DNA from: Mytilisepta virgata
Lineage: Eukaryota > Mollusca > Bivalvia > Mytilida > Mytilidae
Length of the DNA stretch: 64,000 bases
Assembly: GCA_028015205.1 (NCBI GenBank)
Contig: JAPWFG010000015.1
Coordinates: 3,658,001-3,722,000, forward strand
Direction of reading: 5' to 3'
Shown here: positions 55,836-64,000 of the stretch, piece after piece
Layout of the letters: every line of letters begins with the position of its first letter
How positions within the stretch are numbered: the first letter of the stretch is position 1
Position numbers and translations under genes: made by a program
The notes under the pieces: model-generated
What the model saw: the letters and a program-made list of their open reading frames with translations, nothing else
Database searches by the model: none
Told to the model about the DNA's origin: nothing

Positions 55836-58235
55836 ATTAGAGCAAAACTGACATGGGATAAAAATGTTCATCAGGTTAAGATCTGCCTGTCATGAAATTT
55901 TCAGACGAATCTGTCAACCCTTTGTTGGGTTATTGCCCCTGAATTGTTAATTTTAAGGAAATTTTGCAGTTTTAGGTTTTTATCTTGATAAATTATTATA
56001 GATAAAGACAAATTGTAAACAGCAAAAATGTTCAACAAAGTAAGATCTACAAATAAGCCAACATGACCAAAATCAATGATTGACCCCTTATATGAGTTTT
56101 TACCCGTTAAAAACGGCATCCAGCATAAACTTTCCTTTAAAGATCTTTTTCTCTCAAACCACTGGGCCAATTGAGACCAAACTTTGGTGGAATGGTCCTT
56201 GGGTGGTCCCCTTCCAAAATTATGTCTTGCATCCCTGACATCCAACCAACATGGCTGCTGTTACTAAAAATAGAAAAAAAAGTGGGGGGGGGGGACGAAT
56301 TTCAGAAATCTTCTTATCTGAAACTACAAGGCCAGTTGGAACCAAAGTTGGCAGGAATGGTTATTAGGAGGTTTTCTTTCAGAAATATGTCCAATGACCC
56401 AGACTGTTAACCAAGATGGCCGCCACAGCTGAGCTTAGTTTAACTTAGGGCCCTATGGGAAAATTCAGTGAAAAATCTTCTTGTCTTAAACCATTTGACC
56501 AATTGGAACCAGACTTAGCAGCAATGGTACTTAGAGGGTCCTCTTACAAAGGTGTGTCCAATGACCCGGGCTGTGAACCAAGATGGCCGCCACAACCGAA
56601 CTTAGTTTAACATAGGGCCCTATAGGAAAATTCATTGAAAAATCTTCTTGTCTGAAACCACTTAACATATTAGAGCCAGACTTGGCAGCATTGGTCCTTA
56701 GGAGGTCCTTTTTCAGAAAAGTGTCTGATCACCTGGATTGTCAACCAAGATGGCTGACACAACGAAATTTGTTAAATATTGGACTCTATTGGAAAATTCA
56801 TTTAAAAATCTTCTTGTCTGAAACCGCTTAGCCAGTTGGAACAAGACGTAGCAGAAATAGTCCTTAGATGGTTTTCTTTTAGAAATGTATTCGTTGACGT
56901 GGACTGTCAACTAAGATGACCACCACAGCTGAAATTAGTTTAACATAGAATCCTATAGAAAAACCAGCCAAATTGACTGCAACACTTAAATTTTTAGGTC
57001 TGCTTAAGGTGAAAAGTTAAATCCAGGTGAGCGATACAGGCTCTTGAGAGCCTCTAGTTTTCTAGACACATTCCAATATTGAGCAGATTTTTGGCATGTG
57101 AGTTGACCATTATGAGTTACAGATCGGGTGTACGTTTCTTTTCACTCCGCTGATTTTTGCTGTGAAAACACTTTTCCAGACTATATTGATGAGTTACAGA
57201 TGCTTCAAACTTTTTATGCTGGTCATGTCGTTTTGACACATCTAGTTTTACATTCAATACCAAATTTAAGAATTTTTTTATGTTTTCGAATTTCACGATG
57301 AAAATTTTCCACAACACTTTCAACTGAACACCAAATATTACAGTAATATATCCAATCAGTGTTCTCCCCAGAAATTTTGGATAGCATCACATTAGATGTA
57401 AATGCTTTCCTTAGATACTGCTTTGTACAGAATTGCTGAAATGTCTACTTACAACAGCCTATTTAGTGGCATTAAGGACTAATAATAGGTGCAATCAATC
57501 AAGGGAATGATGTTTTCTTTTGATCAAGAGGCTTGATAAGTTAGGGAACGAAGGAATCTTACACGATCTTAGTTCAACATAGGACCCTATGGGAAAATTC
57601 AAAAATCTACTTGTCTGAAACTTTAGAGCCAGTTGGCAGAAATGGTGCTTAAATGGTCCTCTTTCAGAGTTAATATCCGATGACCCGGACTGTCAACAAA
57701 GCCGAACTTAGTTTAACATAGAACCCTATTGGAAAATTCATTTAAAAATCTTCTTATCTGAAACCACTGAGCCAATTTGAACCAGAATTTGCAGCAATGG
57801 TCCTTAGATGGTCCTCTTTTAGAATTATGTCCAATGAACAGGACTGTGAACATAGATTTCTGCCACAGCAGAACCTAGTGTAACACAGGACTCTGTGGGA
57901 AATTAATTTAAAAATTTTATTGTCTGAAACCACTTGATCAAATTTGAAACCAGACTTTGCAGCAATGGTCCTTCGTTGGCCCTCTTTCAGTCAGAATTGT
58001 ATCCAATGACCCAGACTGTGAACCAAGATGACGTACTGCTACATCCAAACTAAGTTTAACATATAGAACCCTACGGGAAAATTCATTTAAAAATCTTCAT
58101 GTCTGAAACCACTTGACCAATTTCAACCTGCCGTGGCAGCAATTGATCTTAGATTGTTCTCTTTGAGAATTATTGCTGATGACCCCAACTGTCAGTCAAG
58201 ATGGCCAACATAGCCAAACGTAGGACCTTAATTCT
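55836..58235 (+). repeat. AGCTCACC-family repeats: one complete 3' end, then further tandem units
   Basis: 55836-57060 carries about five ~175-bp units ('aaaaatcttcttgtctgaaa', 'ccaagatggccgccaca', 'gtttaacatagggccctat') and ends with aggtgagcgatacaggctct, tgagagcctctag. 57061-57560 is non-coding. 57560-58235 carries about four more units of a second copy whose start is missing; it runs into the reverse-transcriptase remnant. Confidence 0.8.
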
Positions 58236-59790
58236 GATGATCTCAAGTCTAAACCCCCTGACTGTTCCTGTGATATCTCCATTATTATAGCAATGTATAG
58301 TCCTGTGGGTCATGTTATCACTGGGGATCTCAATCTAGTTGATAATCAAAAGCTAAAAAATATGCTAGCTAAAGGCCCCAAATACCGAGAACCTCTGCCA
58401 ATTAATTGGAAATATAATTTAAAATTGCTAATGGATTCTGTTGAGGATTATGCCAGAAAATGGACTTCAAAGGAATAGAAACCTAAGGTTGTTGAAAACT
58501 TGACTTGCCTCCATGACAAATATGTAGTTGTCCCAGCTGACAAAGCCCTTAATAACATCGTTTTTGTCTGCAAGAACTATTCTTTTGAGTGTCTTAGAAA
58601 CGAGTTGGGAATAGATAACACTGCGGGTAACCCAACTTATACACTGACCACACTTACTAAGCAGGAAGTCCTTGATAACCACAAGACCGTTCTTCATTCC
58701 TTAGGCATTTCTATAAAGGGTGAAGAAATGGACCTTCCAGGCTTCCTGCACTTTATTGGATTCCTAAACTACATAATGCGTTTAAACAAAGGTACATTGC
58801 TGGGTCAGCTAATTGCGCTACAAAATCACTTTCAAAGATTTTAACATTCATATTGACATGTATTAAAGAGGGCCTTCAGAATTACTGTGAAACATCATAT
58901 TCCACCAGTGGCGTCAATCAGATGTGGATTCTTAAAAACTCAAAAAATTTGCTACAATATCTAAAATCAAAATCTTTGGCTACAAAATGTACATGCAAAA
59001 GCATATAAACATTCGAATTCTCTACACTCTACACTACCATACCACATTCTCAATTAAATGATCGCTCAAAGCAACTAGTTCGTCAATGTTTTTTCAAGAA
59101 AAATGGCACACGCAGATATAAATTTCTAGTTCTAGGTTAAAAAAAAGCTTATTTAGTGAAGAACCACTCTGATTCTGACAAAAAGTATTCTGAAGATGAA
59201 ATTAAAAACATGTTAGATTTTCTCATAGACAACATATTTGTTGAATTTGGCAGTCTAATTTTTCAACACACAATCAGCATTCCAATGGGAACCAACTGTG
59301 CTCCTCTCTTCGCCGATCTGTTTCTGAACTCATATGAAGCGGACTTCATTCAAGGGTTACTATGTGAAAACAAAAAGAAACTAGCCAATCCTTTAGTTTC
59401 ACTTTTCGTTATATAGATGACGTATTGGCATTAAATAACTTCCTTCATATTTGGATTTGTTTCTTGAAATAGACAATGAGGGACATTTGAAGACAACTAT
59501 ATAACAAACGTGATGACTTCAACTTTCCTATTGTTAATTTTCCCTTTTTGAGTAGCAATATACCAGCATCGCCTGCATATGGCGGCTACGTTTCTCAGCT
59601 TATCCGATTTTCAAGGGGATGCGTGAGTTACCCTGCCTTTTGACAAAGAGGATTAAAGCTGTTCCCACTGTCGTAACATTTCATGTGCCTCCACCGATTT
59701 GTGACTTCCACCAGATTGACTTTGTTGACTGGTGCTGTATACGTAAGCAGGAACTGCTTACCCTTCTGGAGCACCTGGGTTCATCCTAGT
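58236..59790 (+). pseudogene. Decayed reverse-transcriptase retroelement (Penelope-like suspected)
   Basis: Recognisable pieces in order: AMYSPVGHVITGDLNLV and KGPKYREPLPINWK (58290-58420), TSKE then stop; CLHDKYVVVPADKALNNIV (58505-58560); a gap of rearranged sequence; YSEDEIKNMLDFLIDNIF; IPMGTNCAPLFADLFLNSYE (59279-59340); the catalytic FRYIDDVLA (59404-59430, in another frame); then KRDDFNFPIVNFP and GGYVSQLIRFS. Stops and frameshifts occur at 58478, 58842, 59414 and elsewhere, so it is dead. The YIDD box and MGTNCAPL motif mark an RT. The family assignment is from memory, and Penelope-like is only a suggestion. The same family left the fragment at 28600-29040. Confidence 0.75.
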
Positions 59791-60162
59791 TTTTATAGGA
59801 GTTTGTATTGTTAATTGGTTTTTAGTTTTCTGTGTTTATTTGTTGTGCTTGTGGTTGTTCATTTGTCTTCCCGGGTTTGTCTGTCCAATGGATTACGTTT
59901 TTTTTATTGCTCCTTAGGTATATTTGTCCTTTTTTATATGCCCGTCAAAGTATTGACGGGACGTATTATGGTATACAAATGTCCGGCGTCCGTCTGTCCA
60001 TCGTAACATGTCACGCCATAACTTGAGAACGACTCATCCAAATTTCACGAAACTTAATATAGTTGTTTCTTATGATGGACAAACGATCTGTATACTTTTT
60101 GGCGAAAATTAAATTAAAACTTTTTGAGTTACGGGACTTTGTAACTAAACCAGAAGTGTGTT
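59791..60162 (+). repeat. RT-element tail and 5' part of a 'TATGCCCGTCAA' dispersed repeat
   Basis: 59740-59935 continues the retroelement non-coding tail ('cttctggagcacctgggttc'). From about 59937 a second family starts: 'tatgcccgtcaaagtattga', 'cgggacgtattatggtatac', 'aaatgtccggcgtccgtctg'. It is interrupted at 60162 by an AGCTCACC-family copy and resumes after 61640. Confidence 0.65.
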
Positions 60163-61640
60163 TTTTTAGCTCACCTGACCCAAAGGGTCAAGTGAGCTTT
60201 TCTCATCACTTGGTGTCCGTCATCCGTCGTCGTCCGTTAACTTTTACAAAAATCTTCTCCTCTGAAACTATTGAGCCAAATTGAACCAAACTTGGCCACA
60301 AGCATCATTAGGGTATCTTGTTTAAAAATATGTCCGATGACCCCGCCTGCCAACCAACATGGCCGACATGGCTAAAAATAGAACATAGTGGTAAACTGCA
60401 GTTTTTGTCTTATATCTCAAAAACTAAAGCAATTAGAGCAAAACTGACATGTGATAAAAATGTTCATCAGGTCAAGATCTACCTGTCATGAAATTTTCAG
60501 ACGAATCGGTCAACCCTTTGTTCGGTTATTGCCCCTGAATTGTTAATTTAAAGGAAATTTTGCAGTTATAGGTTATTATCTTGAATATTATTATAGATAA
60601 AGACAAATTGTAAACAGCAAAAATGTTCAACAAAGTAAGATCTACAAATAAGTCAACATGACCAAAATCATTGATTGACCCCTTATAGGAGTTTTTGCCC
60701 ATTAAAGACGGCATCCAGCGTGAACTTTCCTTTAAAGATCTTTTCCTCTCAAACTACTGGGCCAATTGAGACCAAACTTTGGTAGAATAGTCCTTGGGTG
60801 GCACCCTTCCAAAAGTATGTCTGGCATCCCCGACTTCCAACCGAGATTGCTGCTGTTACTAAAAATAGAAAAAAAAGGGGGATGACTTTCAAAAATCTTA
60901 TATGAAACTACAAATTCAGTTAAAACCAAAGTTGGCAGTAATAGTTCTTAGGAGGTTCTCTTTCAGAAATATGTCCAATGACCCAGACTGTTAACCAAGA
61001 TGGCCGCCACAGCCAAACTTAGTTTAACATAGGGCCCGATGGCAAAATTCATTGAAAAATCTTCTTGTCTTAAACCACTTGACCAATTGGAACCAGACTT
61101 GGCAGCAATGGTCCTTAGGAGGTCCTCTTTCAGAAATGTGTCTGATTTCGTGGACTGTGAACCAAGATGGCCGCCACAGCAGAACTTAGTTTAACATAGG
61201 ACCCTATGGGAAATTCACTCAAAAATCTTCTCGTCTGAAACCACTAAGCCAATTAGAATTAGACTTGGTAGCAATGGTCCTTAGATGGTCCTCTTTCAGA
61301 ATTTTGTGCGATGACCTGGACTGTCAACCAAGATGGCCGCCACAACTGAACTTTGTTAAATATTTGACCCTATAGCAAAATTCATTTAAAAATCTTCTTG
61401 TCTGAAACCGTTTAGCCAGTTGGAACAAGACTTAGCAGAAATGGTCCGTAGATGGTTCTCTTTTAGAAATGTATCGTTTGACCTGGACTAAACCAAGATG
61501 ACTGCCACAGTTGAAATTAATTCAACATAGAATCCTATAGAAAAACCAGCCAAATTGACTGCAACACTTAAATTTTTAGGTCTGCTCAAGGTGAAAGTTA
61601 AATCCAGGTGAGCGATACAGGCTCTTGAGAGCCTCTAGTT
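60163..61640 (+). repeat. Most complete AGCTCACC-family copy (1.48 kb)
   Basis: Layout: T-run then AGCTCACCTGACCC-AAA-GGGTCAAGTGAGCT (a 14-bp hairpin at the 5' end); a unique ~600-bp segment; about four tandem units of ~175 bp from 60740 on; then a 3' end CCAGGTGAGCGATACAGGCTC with the palindrome GGCTCTTGAGAGCC and terminal TCTAGTTT. The 5' AGCTCACCTG and 3' CAGGTGAGCG are inverted sub-terminal repeats. There is no coding capacity. See the findings for a possible Helentron/HINE origin. Confidence 0.85.
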
Positions 61641-62110
61641 TCACATGTCGCGCCGTATCTCAAAAACGATTTATGATTATTGCATAAAACTTTACACACT
61701 TCTAAGTTATATTAATCTAAAGATCTGTATACTTTATGGTGATGATTCAAAATTTTAATTTAGAGTTTTTGAGTTTTTTGTAAAAAAAAGGGGGGGTTTT
61801 CACATGTCTCGCTGTACATGTATTTTAAATAGTTATATTAATCTGAAGATCTGTATACTTTTTCGTGATGATTCTTTATTTTATTTTTGAGTTATTGAAT
61901 TTTTATTGAGCTTTTTGGTAAAAAGAGAGTCTTTTTTGGTCACATTTCGCGCCGTATCTCTATTGCTTAAAAGTTTACACGCTTATGTTTTGCCGGATTT
62001 CCATATACATCCCACCAGCAGTTCCACTAAATAAAGGAGGATTCCAAAAACATTTATGATTTTTCACAAGACAACGGGCATTTCATGCCCTCGTGGAACA
62101 GCTGTTTATA
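61641..62110 (+). repeat. 'TATGCCCGTCAA' dispersed repeat, 3' part
   Basis: 'cacatgtcgcgccgtatctc', 'aaaacgatttatgattatt' and two similar sub-units follow. It ends 'aacgggcatttcatgccctc', 'gtggaacagctgttt'. This is the continuation of the repeat interrupted at 60162. No gene. Confidence 0.6.
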
Positions 62111-62676
62111 TAAAATAGGACCCTATGGAAAAATCAGCCAAATTGACTGCTACACTTAACATGCCTAAGTTTTTGTCCTGCTTTTCAAAGCAGATTTATA
62201 ATTTGTCTTTTGTTGTTATTATGTTTAGAGACTTGAATATTTCATAGAAAATCATATTAGAACCAAAATTGCAATGATATACCCTCAAATCACTGTCCAG
62301 AAAATCGAGATCAACAGAAGCAAGTCCCATTTATATTGACATCATAAAAAGGGAAGTAACTCGTGAAAATAAAAAAAAAATAATACCGTGCTTGGTAAAT
62401 TGTTTGCTTATATTTGAAAGCCGTTGGGGTAAGTAAGTAAGTAAAAAGATCTCATGAATGTCTGAAATAGAATGTTAATTTCAATAACATCTTTTGGAAG
62501 GAGAAAGTTCAAACATTTATTTATATTTTGAAGGACACATGTATTGGCCAAATGTGATCCGTGATGATAGTAAATAAATATACATAAAAAAATAATAGAA
62601 GTTTTAACATTTCAAGATCACTTGGCTTTATATAATGTCTTTGTCAGTGGTATTTCAAAATATATTTTTAATGCAG
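62111..62676. other. Non-coding lead-in to the Ig-type gene
   Basis: 62111-62170 is a last scrap of AGCTCACC-family sequence ('aggaccctatggaaaaatca'). The rest is AT-rich. It ends with a 3' splice-like tttttaatgcag immediately before an ATG at 62677. A 5'-UTR intron or an upstream promoter could be here; neither is identifiable. Confidence 0.45.
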
Positions 62677-62809
62677 ATGCCGAAAAGAAAAAGGAAAGCT
62701 TTAACTGTAAGGAAGGGTACGAAATCCAAAAGACGGAAGAAGAGTGATACAACAGAAGAAGTATTATATGAAAGGGATGCAGAGAGGGAAAGTGGAACGG
62801 ACCTATCAG
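62677..62809 (+). CDS. Basic N-terminal exon joined in phase to an Ig-like exon
   Basis: The exon lies between the acceptor atgcag (AG 62675-62676) and the donor GTAAAA (62810). It starts at an ATG and ends in phase 1, matching the phase-1 Ig exon at 63221. It encodes about 44 residues: a very basic start MPKRKRKALTVRKGTKSKRR, then an acidic part with VLYERDAERESG. The basic cluster resembles a nuclear or nucleolar signal, or a membrane-proximal basic tail. A basic segment directly before an Ig-type domain, without a signal peptide, suggests an intracellular protein. Gene identity unknown. Confidence 0.5.
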
Positions 62810-63100
62810 GTAAAACTCTTTTCCATTTTTAACTGTACGGAATACTTCACTCAATCTCTGTATATATGGAATTTTATACTCTTAATGGTTAACTGTGTAA
62901 AAATCAGTCTAATGTTCCTGCAAAGTTGCTTGAGCATCCATTAAATCAGTTTTAATATTTCAATGCTTTTGTTTAACAATATTTGATCACACAGAAAACT
63001 TGGATCAAACACAGTAGTATTGATTTTATTTCAGTTTTATCATATAGTGTGTAATGCACTGTGCAATAAAATTGAGAAGAAATAAGATTTTTTTAGTCAA

Positions 63101-63238
63101 TGTTTCAACTTCATGTTACCATTTCTATATATATGTTTCTTTAAATTTACCTGATGTTCACATTGAAATGTTTCAACTTCATGTTACCATTTCTATATAT
63201 ATATGTTTCTTTAAATTTAGCTGATGTTCACATTGAAA
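63101..63238 (+). repeat. Tandem duplication of the Ig exon 3' splice site
   Basis: The 68-bp block 63101-63168 ('tgtttcaacttcatgttacc' ... 'ctgatgttcacattgaaa') is repeated as 70 bp at 63169-63238. The second copy holds the real acceptor (aaatttAG|CTGATG); in the first the acceptor reads aaatttAC|CTGATG. The copies differ otherwise only by one TA dinucleotide. Confidence 0.9.
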
Positions 63239-63532
63239 TGCAACAGATTGGCAAATTATCCATACTTGAAGGCAGTACAATCAAATTATCTGCAAATGTC
63301 ACGTACAACTCTACAAAACCAATCACTCTGCATTGGCAAAAGGTAGAGGACAATGTCGGAAAAGACTTACCTATTCACACAGCCAAATATTCTAGAAGCT
63401 CCTGTAATTTATCAGTTCCTGAACTTACAATAAATAATGCAGATAAAACAGATGATGGCAGTTATCGGCTAGAGATTAGAAGATTGGGTGAGGCTGTTCA
63501 GGGTTCAAAAATTGTTCTTGAAGTTTTACAAG
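63221..63532 (+). CDS. Immunoglobulin-like domain exon (phase 1-1) lacking the usual disulfide
   Basis: It is bounded by the acceptor aaatttag (AG 63219-63220) and the donor GTAAAT (63533), entering and leaving in phase 1 like most Ig-domain exons. About 104 residues: ILEGSTIKLSANV (strand B region), ITLHWQKVED (strand C with the core Trp), SSCNLSVPELTI and DKTDDGSYRLEIRRLG (D-x-G-x-Y of strand F). At the two canonical disulfide positions Ala (SAN) and Leu (YRL) replace Cys; a single Cys lies elsewhere. Domain length and core residues still argue for an I-set-type fold, used for protein contacts. The gene continues beyond 63.5 kb. Confidence 0.7.
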
Positions 63533-63784
63533 GTAAATTTTATGATATTGTAAAAGCTCGTTTCTGATGCTTTTCAAACTGTGAATGGCAATATTCGATA
63601 AATAAGCAGTTGTTTTGTTAAATATATTTATCAGTTAAAGTTAAACGGCTTAGTGATTCATGTATTTATAAAAAAAAAATCTTCTAAAATGTATTTACCA
63701 GAAAATAACAAAAAAGAAAAAAAAAAACAAAACGAAACAAAACGAGTAATAACTGTAACAGTGCATTCAAAAAATTTGTTTTTC

Positions 63785-64000
63785 AGAGACTGAAATGGGG
63801 AATTGTTCTTATAAAGTTTATTCATACTTAATGGAGAGGTTACTTGAAAATCATGATATGGGTATATTTTGTGACCCAAGTTTTACAGTCATACAATGTC
63901 ACACTTGATCAACTTTTGCTTGTCGACATGCTGCATTGACAGAGATTTATCCCAATATTTCTGAGTCGTTTACGAGAACTGATTTTATTGTATGGCGTAA
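63785..64000 (+). repeat. Exon-like repeat at window end, inverted copy of 48746-48967
   Basis: It begins at a splice-like 'gtttttcag' and could follow the phase-1 Ig exon, reading ETEMGNCSYKVYSYLMERLL then HDMGIFCDPSF. A TGA lies at about 63907-63909, after which the same frame stays open to the window end (STFACRHAALTEIYPNISES, FTRTDFIVWR). The homologous - strand copy at 48.8 kb shows this is a repeated unit. It may be a gene fragment or part of an unrecognised element. Confidence 0.5.

Overview
This is eukaryotic nuclear DNA, most likely from a bivalve mollusc of the mussel kind. The evidence is AT-rich sequence with spliced genes, a coiled-coil/STAND-NTPase/ankyrin gene, an immunoglobulin-type exon, and very dense interspersed repeats of a style I associate with Mytilus. 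The taxon is an inference, not a search result. Only a few per cent of the window is host coding sequence; most of it is layered mobile DNA.

Layout. (1) 2.0-15.2 kb, + strand: a gene for a coiled-coil, P-loop STAND-type NTPase with a long ankyrin array. The NTPase exon has two in-frame stops, and the ankyrin exon is split by an apparently intact 5.0-kb non-LTR retrotransposon on the - strand (9682-14698, target duplication TATAG). The gene therefore looks like a broken copy. (2) 17.5-19.3 kb: dispersed repeats. (3) 21.4-22.6 kb and 31.2-31.4 kb, + strand: two 3'-terminal exons that look like related cytoplasmic tails. (4) 27.7-29.5 kb, - strand: a complete two-exon gene for a small secreted protein with three four-cysteine (VWC-like) modules. 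(5) 35.58-44.48 kb: a nested mobile island, described below. (6) 45.9-47.4 kb: a satellite-like tandem array. (7) 52.6-62.1 kb: copies of an abundant AGCTCACC-type repeat, one of them interrupted by a 2.9-kb element with LTR-like ends, plus a decayed reverse-transcriptase element. (8) 62.7-63.5 kb, + strand: a basic exon followed by an Ig-like exon of a gene that runs off the window.

The most unusual object is 35682-43773. It is a GC-rich Polinton/adintovirus-type element carrying a protein-primed DNA polymerase B and an adenain-like protease. It is a near-perfect giant palindrome: a left arm of 3145 bp, a unique centre of 1827 bp, and an inverted copy of the left arm of 3120 bp. The 25-bp difference in arm length is fully explained by two small indels. 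Both ends are the same viral terminus, and the element is flanked by a 6-bp TATATA duplication, as expected for Polinton integration. It sits inside a TTAA-flanked fold-back element whose other arm shows what the empty site looked like. I interpret it as a copy-back (snap-back) defective genome of a protein-primed DNA virus that was integrated as a unit. All its genes are broken.

The retrotransposon has a second unusual trait: ORF1 and ORF2 are in the same reading frame, separated only by a single UAG stop, with no AUG for ORF2 near its start.
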